Assembly: GCF_029227915.1 (NCBI RefSeq)
Contig: NC_079886.1
Span: 4,030,001 to 4,094,000, forward strand
DNA: 64,000 nt
Source: Hydractinia symbiolongicarpus
Taxonomy: Eukaryota; Cnidaria; Hydrozoa; Anthoathecata; Hydractiniidae
Direction of reading: 5' to 3'
The translations under genes were made by a program, and so were the position numbers. This document shows positions 36,199-50,465 of the stretch, piece after piece. Numbering within the stretch: position 1 is the first letter of the stretch; every line of letters starts with the position of its first letter. The notes under the pieces were generated by a model. The model ran no database searches and was not told where the DNA came from. It worked only from the letters and a program-made list of their open reading frames with translations.

Positions 36199-39100
36199 TT
36201 TGAAAATGTAGATAAATAAGTCAATTTTTACTGTGGGACCAATCCTAGCCGTTATTGCACGCTGAAGAAATAGAGACAATTTCAAAAACTACATTTCATT
36301 GACTTTCTAACGGTGTCAGCCTGTTTGAGTTACAACAGTTTGGTCATATTTTCGTACCAACATGTATTTATCAATATTTTTCTGATATTACTAGGTTGCA
36401 TCGCCTTTAACAGAGGAACGAGTGACTGTGGGATTTAATTGAACTGATTTTGGACTGTGACCTTATAAATGTGATAATTGAGACAATTAGACTCCATGCA
36501 ATAACCTTCTTCTTAAATTGGCATAATTGACGGAACTCAGCGATTACACTGGGCGCTGTGGTAGCGCTTCATTTAAAAATGTAGATATATAAGTCATTTT
36601 TTACTGTGGGACCAATCCTACCCGTTATCGCACGCTGAAGAAAAAGAGACAGTTTCAAAAACTACATTTCATTGACTTTCTAACGGTATCAGTCCGTTTC
36701 AGTTACAACGCTTGCGTCACATATTCGTACCAACATGTATTTAGAGATATTTTTCTGATATTACTAGGTTGCATCGCTTTTAACAGTGAAACGATTGACT
36801 GTGGGACTTACTTGAACTGATTCTGGACTTTAATTTTATAAATATGATAATTGAGACAATTGGACTCCATGCAATAACCTTCTTCTTAAATTGGCATAAT
36901 TGACGGAACTCAGCGATTACACTGGGCGCTGTGGTAACGCTTCATTTAAAAAATTTAGATAAATAAGTCATTATTTACTGTGGGACCAATCCTAGCCGTT
37001 ATCGCACGCTGAAGAATTAGAAACAGTTTCAAAAACTACATTTCATTGACTTTCTAACGGTATCAGTCCGTTTCAGTTACAACGCTTGCGTCACATATTC
37101 GTACCAACATGTATTTAGAGAGATTTTTTTGATATTACTAGGTTGCATCGCTTATAACAGTGAAGCGATTGACTGTGGGATTTAATTGAACTGATTTTGG
37201 ACTTTAACTTTATAAATGTGATAATTGAGACAATTGGACTCCATGCAATAACATTCTTCTTTAATTGGCATGATTGACGGAACTCAGCGATTACACTGGG
37301 CGCTGTGGTAGCGCTTCATTTGAAAATGTAGATAAATAAGTCAATTTTTACTGTGGGACCAATCCTAGCCGTTATTGCACGCTGAAGAAATAGAGACAAT
37401 TTCAAAAACTACATTTCATTGACTTTCTAACGGTGTCAGCCTGTTTGAGTTACAACAGTTTGGTCATATTTTCGTACCAACATGTATTTATCAATATTTT
37501 TCTGATATTACTAGGTTGCATCGCCTTTAACAGAGGAACGAGTGACTGTGGGATTTAATTGAACTGATTTTGGACTGTGACCTTATAAATGTGATAATTG
37601 AGACAATTAGACTCCATGCAATAACCTTCTTCTTAAATTGGCATAATTGACGGAACTCAGCGATTACACTGGGCGCTGTGGTAGCGCTTCATTTAAAAAT
37701 GTAGATATATAAGTCATTTTTTACTGTGGGACCAATCCTACCCGTTATCGCACGCTGAAGAAAAAGAGACAGTTTCAAAAACTACATTTCATTGACTTTC
37801 TAACGGTATCAGTCCGTTTCAGTTACAACGCTTGCGTCACATATTCGTACCAACATGTATTTAGAGATATTTTTCTGATATTACTAGGTTGCATCGCTTT
37901 TAACAGTGAAACGATTGACTGTGGGACTTACTTGAACTGATTCTGGACTTTAATTTTATAAATATGATAATTGAGACAATTGGACTCCATGCAATAACCT
38001 TCTTCTTAAATTGGCATAATTGACGGAACCCAGCGATTACACTGGGCGCTGTGGTAACGCTTCATTTAAAAATTTAGATAAATAAGTCATTATTTACTGT
38101 GGGACCAATCCTAGCCGTTATCGCACGCTGAAGAAATAGAAACAGTTTCAAAAACTACATTTCATTGACTTTCTAACGGTATCAGTCCGTTTCAGTTACA
38201 AGGCTTGCGTCAGATATTCGTACCAACATGTATTTAGAGAGATTTTTTTGATATTACTAGGTTGCATCGCTTATAACAGTGAAGCGATTGACTGTGGGAT
38301 TTAATTGAACTGATTTTGGACTTTAACTTTATAAATGTGATAATTGAGACAATTGGACTCCATGCAATAACATTCTTCTTTAATTGGCATGATTGACGGA
38401 ACTCAGCGATTACACTGGGCGCTGTGGTAGCGCTTCATTTGAAAATGTAGATAAATAAGTCAATTTTTACTGTGGGACCAATCCTAGCCGTTATCGCACG
38501 CTGAAGAAATAGAGACAATTTCAAAAACTACATTTCATTGACTTTCTAACGGTGTCAGCCTGTTTGAGTTACAACAGTTTGGTCATATTTTCGTACCAAC
38601 ATGTATTTATCAATATTTTTCTGATATTACTAGGTTGCATCGCCTTTAACAGAGGAACGAGTGACTGTGGGATTTAATTGAACTGATTTTGGACTGTGAC
38701 CTTATAAATGTGATAATTGAGACAATTAGACTCCATGCAATAACCTTCTTCTTAAATTGGCATAATTGACGGAACTCAGCGATTACACTGGGCGCTGTGG
38801 TAGCGCTTCATTTAAAAATGTAGATATATAAGTCATTTTTTACTGTGGGACCAATCCTACCCGTTATCGCACGCTGAAGAAAAAGAGACAGTTCCAAAAA
38901 CTACATTTCATTGACTTTCTAACGGTATCAGTCCGTTTCAGTTACAACGCTTGCGTCACATATTCGTACCAACATGTATTTAGAGATATTTTTCTGATAT
39001 TACTAGGTTGCATCGCTTTTAACAGTGAAACGATTGACTGTGGGACTTACTTGAACTGATTCTGGACTTTAATTTTATAAATATGATAATTGAGACAATT

Positions 39101-40557
39101 GGACTCCATGCAATAACCTTCTTCTTAAATTGGCATAATTGACGGAACTCAGCGATTACACTGGGCGCTGTGGTAACGCTTCATTTAAAAATTTAGATAA
39201 ATAAGTCATTATTTACTGTGGGACCAATCCTAGCCGTTATCGCACGCTGAAGAAATAGAAACAGTTTCAAAAACTACATTTCATTGACTTTCTAACGGTA
39301 TCAGTCCGTTTCAGTTACAAGGCTGCCGTCAGATATTCGTACCAACATGTATTTAGAGAGATTTTTTTTCATATTACTAGGTTGCATCGCTTATAACAGT
39401 GAAGCGATTGACTGTGGGATTAAATTAAACTGATTTTGGACTTTAACTTTATAAATGTGATAATTGAGACAATTGGACTCCATGCAATAACATTCTTCTT
39501 TAATTGGCATGATTGACGGAACTCAGCGATTACACTGGGCGCTGTGGTAGCGCTTCATTTGAAAATGTAGATAAATAAGTCAATTTTTACTGTGGGACCA
39601 ATCCTAGCCGTTATCGCACGCTGAAGAAATAGAGACAATTTCAAAAACTACATTTCATTGACTTTCTAACGGTGTCAGCCTGTTTGAGTTACAACAGTTT
39701 GGTCATATTTTCGTACCAACATGTATTTATCAATATTTTTCTGATATTACTAGGTTGCATCGCCTTTAACAGAGGAACGAGTGACTGTGAGATTTAATTG
39801 AACTGATTTTGGACTGTGACCTTACAAATGTGATAATTGAGACAATTAGACTCCATGCAATAACCTTCTTCTTAAATTGGCATAATTGACAGAACTCAGC
39901 GATTACACTGGGCGCTGTGGTAGCGCTTCATTTAAAAATGTAGATATATAAGTCATTTTTTACTGTGGGACCAATCCTACACGTTATCGCACGCTGAAGA
40001 AATAGAGACAGTTTCAAAAACTACATTTCATTGACTTTCTAACGGTATCAGTCCGTTTCAGTTACAACGCTTGCGTCACATATTCGTACCAACATGTATT
40101 TAGAGATATTTTTCTGATATTACTAGGTTGCATCGCTTTTAACAGTGAAACGATTGACTGTGGGACTTACTTGAACTGATTCTGGACTTTAACTTTTTAA
40201 ATATGATAATTGAGACAATTGGACTCCATGCAATAACCTTCTTCTTAAATTGGCATAATTGACGGAACTCAGCGATTACACTGGGCGCTGTGGTAACGCT
40301 TCATTTAAAAATTTAGATAAATAAGTCATTATTTACTGTGGGACCAATCCTAGCCGTTATCGCACGCTGAAGAAATAGAAACAGTTTCAAAAACTACATT
40401 TCATTGACTTTCTAACGGTATCAGTCCGTTTCAGTTAAAAGGCTTGCGTCAGATATTCGTACCAACATGTATTTAGAGAGATTTTTTTGATATTACTAGG
40501 TTGCATCGCTTATAACAGTGAAGCGATTGACTGTGGGATTTAATTGAACTGATTTTG
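36199..40557 (+). repeat. 1,120-bp trimeric higher-order repeat, four copies (last truncated)
   Basis: Copies begin at CATTTGAAAATG at about 36,199, 37,319, 38,438 and 39,558. The variant CAGAGGAACGAGTGACTGTG recurs at 36,411, 37,531, 38,650 and 39,770 (steps 1,120, 1,119, 1,120). The three units are recognisable: one with AGAGGAACGAG and CAATTAGACTCC, one with CCAATCCTACCCGTTATC and GAAAAAGAGACAG, and one with AATTTAGATAAATAAGTCAT. Copies differ by few bases. Near 40,557 the fourth copy switches from the expected TTTAACTTTATAAATG to GTGACCTTATAAATG, so it is cut by an exchange. This is the most regular array in the window. Confidence 0.88.
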
Positions 40558-43500
40558 GACTGTGACCTTATAAATGTGATAATTGAGACAATTAGACTCC
40601 ACGCAATAACCTTCTTCTTAAATTGGCATAATTGACGGAACTCAGCGATTACACTGGGCGCTGTGGTAGCGCTTCATTTAAAAATGTAGATATATAAGTC
40701 ATTTTTTACTGTGGGACCAATCCTACCCGTTATCGCACGCTGAAGAAATAGAGACAGTTTCAAAAACTACATTTCATTGACTTTCTAACGGTATCAGTCC
40801 GTTTCAGTTACAACGCTTGCGTCACATATTCGTACCAACATGTATTTAGAGATATTTTTCTGATGTTACTAGGTTGCATCGCTTTTAACAGTGAAACGAT
40901 TGACTGTGGGACTTACTTGAACTGATTCTGGACTTTAACTTTATAAATATGATAATTGAGACAATTGGACTCCATGCAATAACCTTCTTCTTAAATTGGC
41001 ATATTTGACGGAACTCAGCGATTACACTGGGCGCTGTGGTAGCGCTTCATTTAAAAATGTAGATATATAAGTCATTTTTTACTGTGGGACCAATCCTACC
41101 CGTTATCGCACGCTGAAGAAATTGAGACAGTTTCAAAAACTACATTTCATTGACTTTCTAACGGTATCAGTCCGTTTCTGTTAAAACAGTTGCGTCACAT
41201 ATTCGTGCCAACATGTATTTAGCGTTATTTTTCTGATATTACTAGATTGCTTCGCTTTTAACAGTGAAACGATTGACTGTGGGACTTACTTGAACTGATT
41301 TTGGACTTTAACTTTATAAATGTGATAATTGAGACAATTGGACTCCAAGCAATAACATTCTTCTTTAATTGGCATGATTGACGGAACTCAGCGATTACAC
41401 TGGGCGCTGTGGTAGCGCTTCATTTAAAAATGTAGATAAATAAGTCAATTTTTACTGTGGGACCAATCCTAGCCGTTATCGCACGCTGAAGAAATAGAGA
41501 CAGTTTCAAAAACTACATTTCATTGACTTTCTAACGGTGTCAGCCTGTTTGAGTTACAACAGTTTGGTCATATTTTCGTACCAACCTGTATTTATCAATA
41601 TTTTTCTGATATTACTAGGTTGCATCGCCTTTAACAGAGGAACGAGTGACTGTGGGACTTAATTGAACTGATTTTGGACTGTGAGCTTACAAATGTGATG
41701 AATGAGACAATTGGACTCCATGAAATAACATTCTTCTTAAATTGGCATGATTGCCGGAACTCAGCGATTAAACTGGGCGCTGTGGTAGCGCTTCATTTAA
41801 GAATGTAGATAAATAACTTATTTTTTACTGTAGGAACAATCCTAGCCGTTATCGCACTCTGAAGAAATTGAGACAGTTTCAAAAACTACATTTCATTGAC
41901 TTTCTAACGGTATCAGTCCGTTTCAGTTACAACGCTTGCGTCACATATTCGTACCAACATGTATTTAGAGATATTTTTCTGATATTTCTAGGTTGCATCG
42001 CTTTTAACAGTGAAACGATTGACTGTGGGACTTACTTGAACTGATTCTGGACTTTAACTTTATAAATATGATAATTGAGACAATTGGACTCCATGCAATA
42101 ACCTTCTTCTTAAACTGGCATAATTGACGGAACTCAGCGATTACACTGGGCGCTGTGGTAACGCTTCATTTAAAATTTTAGATAAATAAGTCATTTTTTA
42201 CTGTGGGACCAATCGTAGCCGTTATCGCACGCTGAAGAAATAGAAACAGTTTCAAAAACTACATTTCATTGACTTTCTAACGGTATCAGTCCGTTTCAGT
42301 TACAAGGCTTGCGTCAGATATTCGTACCAACATGTATTTAGAGAGATTTTTTTGATATTACTAGGTTGCATCGCCTATAACAGTGAAGCGATTGACTGTG
42401 GGATTTAATTGAACTGATTTTGGACTGTGACCTTATAAATGTGATAATTGAGACAATTAGACTCCATGCAAAAACCTTCTTCTTAAATTGGCATAATTGA
42501 CGGAACTCAGCGATTACACTGGGCGCTGTGGTAGCGCTTCATTTAAAAATGTAGATATATAAGTCATTTTTTACTGTGGGACCAATCCTACCCGTTATCG
42601 CACGCTGAAGAAATTGAGACAGTTTCAAAAACTACATTTCATTGACTTTCTAACGGTATCAGTCCGTTTCTGTTAAAACAGTTGCGTCACATATTCGTGC
42701 CAACATGTATTTAGCGTTATTTTTCTGATATTACTAGATTGCTTCGCTTTTAACAGTGAAACGATTGACTGTGGGACTTACTTGAACTGATTTTGGACTT
42801 TAACTTTATAAATGTGATAATTGAGACAATTGGACTCCAAGCAATAACATTCTTCTTTAATTGGCATGATTGACGGAACTCAGCGATTACACTGGGCGCT
42901 GTGGTAGCGCTTCATTTAAAAATGTAGATAAATAAGTCAATTTTTACTGTGGGACCAATCCTAGCCGTTATCGCACGCTGAAGAAATAGAGACAGTTTCA
43001 AAAACTACATTTCATTGACTTTCTAACGGTGTCAGCCTGTTTGAGTTACAACAGTTTGGTCATATTTTCGTACCAACATGTATTTATCAATATTTTTCTG
43101 ATATTACTAGGTTGCATCGCCTTTAACAGAGGAACGAGTGACTGTGGGACTTAATTGAACTGATTTTGGACTGTGAGCTTACAAATGTGATGAATGAGAC
43201 AATTGGACTCCATGAAATAACATTCTTCTTAAATTGGCATGATTGCCGGAACTCAGCGATTAAACTGGGCGCTGTGGTAGCGCTTCATTTAAGAATGTAG
43301 ATAAATAACTTATTTTTTACTGTAGGAACAATCCTAGCCGTTATCGCACTCTGAAGAAATTGAGACAGTTTCAAAAACTACATTTCATTGACTTTCTAAC
43401 GGTATCAGTCCGTTTCAGTTACAACGCTTGCGTCACATATTCGTACCAACATGTATTTAGAGATATTTTTCTGATATTACTAGGTTGCATCGCTTTTAAC

Positions 43501-43640
43501 AGTGAAACGATTGACTGTGGGACTTACTTGAACTGATTCTGGACTTTAACTTTATAAATATGATAATTGAGACAATTGGACTCCATGCAATAACCTTCTT
43601 CTTAAACTGGCATAATTGACGGAACTCAGCGATTACACTG
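40558..43640 (+). repeat. 1,493-bp tetramer duplication derived from the trimer subtypes
   Basis: The block at about 40,980-42,160 recurs at about 42,470-43,650 at offset 1,493 bp. Private variants AGCGTTATTTTTCTG with GATTGCTTCGC (41,221 and 42,714), AATAACTTATTTTTTACTG and TATCGCACTCTGAAG are in both copies. CAGAGGAACGAG lies at 41,635 and 43,128. The second copy ends near 43,650, where it switches back to a TAGATATATAAGTC unit. Confidence 0.8.
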
Positions 43641-45000
43641 GGCGCTGTGGTAGCGCTTCATTTAAAACTGTAGATATATAAGTCATTTTTTACTGTGGGA
43701 CCAATCCTACCCGTTATCGCACGCTGAAGAAATTGAGACAGTTTCAAAAACTACATTTCATTGACTTTCTAACGGTATCAGTCCGTTTCTGTTAAAACAG
43801 TTGCGCCACATATTCGTGCCAACATGTATTTAGCGATATTTTTCTGATATTACTAGATTGCATCGCTTTTAACAGTGAAACGATTGACTGTGGGACTTAC
43901 TTGAACTGATTTTGGACTTTAACTTTATAAATGTGATAATTGAGACAATTGGACTCCATGCAATAACATTCTTCTTTAATTGGCATGATTGCCGGAACTC
44001 AGCGATTAAATTGGGCGCTGTGGGAGCGCTTCATTTAAAAATGTAGATAAATAACTCATTTTTTACTGTAGGAACAATCCTAGCCGTTATCGCACGCTGA
44101 AGAAATAGACACAGTTTCAAAAACTACATTTCATTGACTTTCTAACGGTATCAGTCCGTTTCAGTTACAACGCTTGCGTCACGTATTCGTACCAACATGT
44201 ATTTAGAGAGATTTTTTTGATATTACTAGGTTGCATCGCTTATAACAGTGAAGCGATTGACTGTGGGATTTAATTGAACTGATTTTGGACTGTGACCTTA
44301 TAAATGTGATAATTGAGACAATTGGACTCCATGCAATAACCTTCTTCTTAAATTGGCATAATTGACGGAACTCAGCGATTAAATTGGGCGCTGTGGGAGC
44401 GCTTCATTTAAAAATGTAGATAAATAACTCATTTTTTACTGTAGGAACAATCCTAGCCGTTATCGCACGCTGAAGAAATAGAGACAGTTTCAAAAACTAC
44501 ATTTCATTGACTTTCTAACGGTATCAGTCCGTTTCAGTTACAACGCTTGCGTCACATATTCGTACCAACATGTATTTAGAGAGATTTTTTTGATATTACT
44601 AGGTTGCATCGCTTATAACAGTGAAGTGATTGACTGTGGGATTTAATTGAACTGATTTTGGACTGTGACCTTATAAATGTGATAATTGAGACAATTGGAC
44701 TCCATGCAATAACCTTCTTCTTAAATTGGCATAATTGACGGAACTCAGCGAATACACTGGGCGCTGTGGTAGCGCTTCATTTACAAATTTAGATAAATAA
44801 GTCATTTTTTTACTGTGGGACCAATCCTAGCCGTTATCGCACGCTGAAGAAATAGAAACAGTTTCAAGAACTACATTTCATTGACTTTCTAACCGTATTA
44901 GTCCGTTTGAGTTTCAACGGTTGGGTTACGTAATCGTACAAACATGTATTTTGCAATATTTTTCTGATATTACTAGGTTACATCGCTTATAACAGTGAAG

Positions 45001-45080
45001 CGATTGACTGTGGGATTTAATTGAACTGATTTTGGACTCTAACTTTATAAATGTGATAATTGAGACAATTGGACGTGAAA
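45001..45080 (+). repeat. 80-bp mini-unit, copy 1
   Basis: Successive CGATTGACTG boxes lie 80 bp apart because ATTGGAC of half Y is joined directly to GTGAAACG at the end of half X, a 293-bp deletion. The identical breakpoint occurs five times in the distal zone. Confidence 0.88.
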
Positions 45081-47319
45081 CGATTGACTGTGGAACTTAA
45101 TTCAACTGATTTTGTACTTTGACCTTATTAATGTGATAAATGAGTCAATTGAACTCCAAGAAGTAACTTTCTTCTTAATTTGACATGATTGCTTCAACTT
45201 AGCAGTTACACTGGGCGTTTTGGTAGCGCTTTATTTAAAAATGTAGATAAATAAGTCATTTTTTACTGTGGGAGCAATCGTAGCCGTTAGCGGGCGGTGA
45301 AGAAGTAGAGACAGTTTTAAAAACTACATTTCATTGATTTCCAAACGGTATCAGTCCGTTTCAGTTACAACGGTTGCGTCACATATTGGTACCAACATGT
45401 ATTTAGCGATATTTTTCTGATATTACTAGATTGCATCGCTTTTAACAGTGAAACGATTGACTGTGGGACTTACTTGAACTGTTTTTGGACTTTAACTTTA
45501 TAAATGTGATAATTGAGACAATTGGACTCCATGAAATAACATTCTTCTTAAATTGGCATGATTGCCGGAACTCAGCGATTAAACTGGGCGCTGTGGTAGC
45601 GCTTCATTTAAGAATGTAGATAAATAACTCATTTTTTACTGTAGGACCAATCCTAGCCGTTATCGCACGCTGAAGAAATTGAGACAGTTTCAAAAACTAC
45701 ATTTCATAGACTTTCTAACGGTATCAGTCCGTTTTAGTTACAACGCTTGCGTCACATATTCGTACCAACATGTATTTAGAGATATTTTTCTGATATTACT
45801 AGGTTGCATCGCTTTTAACAGTGAAACGATTGACTGTGGGACTTACTTGAACTGATTCTGGACTTTAACTTTATAAATATGATAATTGAGACAATTGGAC
45901 TCCATGCAAAAACCTTCTTCTTAAACTGGCATAATTGACGGAACTCAGCGATTACACTGGGCGCTGTGGTAACGCTTCATTTAAAAATTTAGATAAATAA
46001 GTCATTTTTTACTGTGGGACCAATCCTAGCCGTTATCGCACGCTGAAGAAATAGAAACAGTTTCAAAATCTACATTTCATTGACTTTCTAACGGTATCAG
46101 CCCGTTTCAGTTACAAGGCTTGCGTCAGATATTCGTACCAACATGTATTTAGAGAGATTTTTTTGATATTACTAGGTTGCATCGGTTATAACAGTGAAAC
46201 GATTGACTGTGGGATTTAATTGAACTGATTTTGGACTGTGACCTTATAAATGTGATAATTGAGACAATTAGACTCCATGCAATAACCTTCTTCTTAAATT
46301 GGCATAATTGACGGAACTCAGCGATTACACTGGGCGCTGTGGTAGCGCTTCATTTAAAAATGTAGATATATAAGTCATTTTTTACTGTGGGACCAATCCT
46401 AACCGTTATCGCACGCTGAAGAAATTGAGACAGTTTCAAAAACTACATTTCATTGACTTTCTAACGGTATCAGTCCGTTTCTGTTAAAACAGTTGCGTCA
46501 CATATTCGTCCCAACATGTATTTAGCGATATTTTTCTGATATTACTAGATTGCATCGCTTTTAACAGTGAAACGATTGACTGTGGGACTTACTTGAACTG
46601 ATTTTGGACTTTAACTTTATAAATGTGATAATTGAGACAATTGGACTCCATGCAATAACATTCTTCTTTAATTGGCATGATTGCCGGAACTCAGCGATTA
46701 AATTGGGCGCTGTGGGAGCGCTTCATTTAAAAATGTAGATAAATAACTCATTTTTTACTGTAGGAACAATCCTAGCCGTTATCGCACGCTGAAGAAATAG
46801 AGACAGTTTCAAAAACTACATTTCATTGACTTTCTAACGGTATCAGTCCGTTTCAGTTACAACGCTTGCGTCACATATTCGTACCAACATGTATTTAGAG
46901 AGATTTTTTTGATATTACTAGGTTGCATCGCTTATAACAGTGAAGCGATTGACTGTGGGATTTAATTGAACTGATTTTGGACTGTGACCTTATAAATGTG
47001 ATAATTGAGACAATTGGACTCCATGCAATAACCTTCTTCTTAAATTGGCATAATTGACGGAACTCAGCGAATACACTGGGCGCTGTGGTAGCGCTTCATT
47101 TACAAATTTAGATAAATAAGTCATTTTTTTACTGTGGGACCAATCCTAGCCGTTATCGCACGCTGAAGAAATAGAAACAGTTTCAAGAACTACATTTCAT
47201 TGACTTTCTAACCGTATTAGTCCGTTTGAGTTTCAACGGTTGGGTTACGTAATCGTACAAACATGTATTTTGCAATATTTTTCTGATATTACTAGGTTAC
47301 ATCGCTTATAACAGTGAAG

Positions 47320-47399
47320 CGATTGACTGTGGGATTTAATTGAACTGATTTTGGACTCTAACTTTATAAATGTGATAATTGAGACAATTGGACGTGAAA
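47320..47399 (+). repeat. 80-bp mini-unit, copy 2
   Basis: Same TTGGACGTGAAACG junction as at 45,071, 2,319 bp downstream of the first copy (six full monomers plus one mini-unit). Confidence 0.88.
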
Positions 47400-47719
47400 C
47401 GATTGACTGTGGAACTTAATTCAACTGATTTTGTACTTTGACCTTATTAATGTGATAAATGAGTCAATTGAACTCCAAGAAGTAACTTTCTTCTTAATTT
47501 GACATGATTGCTTCAACTTAGCAGTTACACTGGGCGTTTTGGTAGCGCTTTATTTAAAAATTTAGATAAATAAGTCATTTTTTACTGTAGGAGCAATCGT
47601 AGCCGTTAGCGGGCGGTGAAGAAGTAGAGACAGTTTTAAAAACTACATTTCATTGATTTTCAAACGGTATCAGTCCGTTTCAGTTACAACGGTTGCGTCA
47701 CATATTGGTACCAACATGT

Positions 47720-50100
47720 ATTTAGCGATAGTGTTCTGATACTACTAAGTTGCATCGCTTTTAACAGTGAAACGATTGACTGTGGGATTTAATTGAACTG
47801 ATTTTGGAATGTGACCTTTTAAATGTGATAATTGAGACAATTGGACTCCATGCAATAACCTTCTTCTTAAATTGGCATAATTGACGGAACTCAGCGATTA
47901 CACTGGGCGCTGTGGTAGCCCTTCATTTACAAATTTAGATAAATAAGTCATTTTTTTACTGTGGGACCAATCCTAGCCGTTATCGCACGCTGAAGAAATA
48001 GAAACAGTTTCAAGAACTACATTTCATTGACTTTCTAACCGTATTAGTCCGTTTGAGTTTCAACGGTTGGGTTACGTAATCGTACAAACATGTATTTTGC
48101 AATATTTTTCTGATATTACTAGGTTACATCGCTTATAACAGTGAAGCGATTGACTGTGGGATTTAATTGAACTGATTTTGGACTTTAACTTTATAAATGT
48201 GATAATTGAGACAATTGGGACTCCAAGAAATAACATTCTTTTTAATTTGCCATGATTGCCGAAACTCAGCGATTACACTGGGCTCTCTGTTAGCAATTTA
48301 ATTACAAATTTAGATAAATGAGTCATTTTTTACTGTGGGACCAATCCTAGCTGTTAGTGCACGGTGAGGAAATAGAGACAGTTTCAAACACTACATTTCA
48401 TTTCCTTTCTAACGGTGTCAGTCCGTTTTAGTTGCAATGGTTGGTTCACAAAGTTGTGCCAACATGTATTTTGCGATATTTTTCTGATACAAACAGGTTG
48501 CATCGCTTTTAACAGTGAAACGATTGACTGTGGGACTAAATTGAACTGATTTTGGACTGTGACCTTATAAATGTGATAAATGGCACAATTGGACTCCAAG
48601 AAAAAACATTCTTTTTAACTTGACGCGATTGCCAGAACTCAGCCATTACTCTTGGTGTTTTGGTAGCGCTTTATTTAAAAATTTAGATAAATAAGTCATT
48701 TTTTACTGTAGGAGCAATCGTAGCCGTTAGCGGGCGGTGAAGAAGTAGAGACAGTTTTAAAAACTACATTTCATTGATTTCCAAACGGTATCAGTCCGTT
48801 TCAGTTACGACGGTTGCGTCACATATTGGTACCAACATGTATTTAGCGATAGTGTTCTGATACTACTAAGTTGCATCGCTTTTAACAGTGAAACGATTGA
48901 TTGTGGGACTTAATTGAACTGATTTTGGACTGTGACCTTATAAATGCGATAAATGACACAATTGGACTCCAAGAATAACATTCTTCTTAACTTGACGCGA
49001 TTGCCAGAACTCAGCCATTACACTGCGCGCTGTGGTTGCGCTTTATTTAAAAATTTAGATAATTGAATCATTTTTTACTGTGGGACCAATCCTTGCCGTT
49101 AGCGGGCGGTGAAAAAATGGAGAAAGTTTCAAAAACATCATATCATTGACTTTCTAACTGTATTAGTCCGTTTGAGTTTCAACGGTTGGGTCACCTAATC
49201 GTACAAACATGTATTTTGCAATATTTTTCTGATATTACTAGGTTGCATCGCTTATAACAGTGAAGCGATTGACTGTGAGATTTAATTGAACTGATTTTGG
49301 ACTGTGACCTTATAAATGTGATAAATGATACAATTGGACCCCTAGAAATAACATTCTTCTTAAATTGACATGGTTGCCGGAACTCAGCATTTACACTGGG
49401 AAATCTGGTAGCGTTTCATTTAAAAACTTAGATAAATAAGTCATTTTTTACGGTAGGACTATCCCTAGCCGTTAGCACACGCTGAAGAAAGAGAGACAGT
49501 TTCAAAAACGACATTTCATTGACGTTCTAACGGTATCAGTCCGTTTGAGTTACAACGGTTGCGTCACATGTTCGTACCAACATATGTTTAGCAAATTTTT
49601 TCTGATATTACTAGGTTGCATCGCTTTTAACAGTGAAACGATTGACTGTGGGACTTACTTGAACTGATTTTGGACTTTAACTTTATAAATGTGATAATTG
49701 AGACAATTGGACTCCATGCAATAACATTCTTCTTTAATTGGCATGATTGACGGAACTCAGCAATTACACTGGGCGCTGTGGTAGCGCTTCATTTAAAAAT
49801 GTAGATAAATAAGTCATTTTTTACTGTGGGACAAATCCTAGCCGTTATCGCACGCTGAAGAAATAGAGACAGTTTTAAAAACTACATTTCATTGACTTTC
49901 TAACGGTATCAGTCCGTTTCAGTTACAACGCTTGCGTCACATATTCGTACCAACATGTATTTAGAGAGATTTTTTTTATATTACTAGGTTGCATTGCTTA
50001 TAACAGTGAAGCGATTGACTGTGGGATTTAATTGAACTGATTTTGGACTGTGACCTTATAAATGTGATAATTGAGACAATTGGACTCCATGCAATAACCT
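47720..50100 (+). repeat. Diverged distal monomers, template of 57.07-58.42 kb
   Basis: About 6.4 units of distal type with GGGCTCTCTGTTAGC, TAGTGCACGGTGAGGAAATA, GATACAAACAGGTTGCATCG, TAGCGGGCGGTGAAG and the rare ACCCCTAGAAATAAC unit near 49,330. From about 48,210 to about 49,560 it recurs at offset 8,863 bp. A 71-codon minus-strand open frame at 48,384-48,599 recurs with the block (51,448, 57,247, 63,420) but starts inside the common GGACTCCAAG segment and has no gene context. Confidence 0.75.
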
Positions 50101-50385
50101 TCTTCTTAAATTGGCATAATTGACGGAACTCAGCGATTACACTGGGCGCTGTGGTAGCGCTTCATTTACAAATTTAGATAAATAAGTCATTTTTTTACTG
50201 TGGGACCAATCCTAGCCGTTATCGCACGCTGAAGAAATAGAAACAGTTTCAAGAACTACATTTCATTGACTTTCTAACCGTATTAGTCCGTTTGAGTTTC
50301 AACGGTTGGGTTACGTAATCGTACAAACATGTATTTTGCAATATTTTTCTGATATTACTAGGTTACATCGCTTATAACAGTGAAG

Positions 50386-50465
50386 CGATTGACTGTGGGA
50401 TTTAATTGAACTGATTTTGGACATTAACTTTATATATGTGATAATTGAGACAATTGGACGTGAAA
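50386..50465 (+). repeat. 80-bp mini-unit, copy 3
   Basis: Same junction; a TTATATATGTG variant replaces TTATAAATGTG just before it. It lies 3,066 bp after copy 2 (eight monomers plus one mini-unit). Confidence 0.88.

Larger units (their letters stand above)
43641..47720 (+). repeat. Transition block duplicated once, with a doubled monomer in copy 1
   Basis: 43,641 to about 45,400 recurs at 46,333 to about 47,720. The first copy has two adjacent near-identical units with AAATTGGGCGCTGTGGGAGC (about 44,010 and 44,382) where the second has one (about 46,698). The offset therefore drops from 2,692 to 2,319 bp part-way. The 45.54-46.33 kb stretch follows 41.73-42.5 kb instead, at offset about 3,811. 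Both copies end in the 80-bp mini-unit, a CAACTGATTTTGTACTTTGA unit and a TAGCGGGCGGTGAAG unit. Confidence 0.75.

Noticed and set aside
45001-45080. 80-bp unit as a separate satellite family
   Set aside because: Its sequence is the start and end of the normal monomer joined by a deletion, and it is not tandemly amplified by itself.
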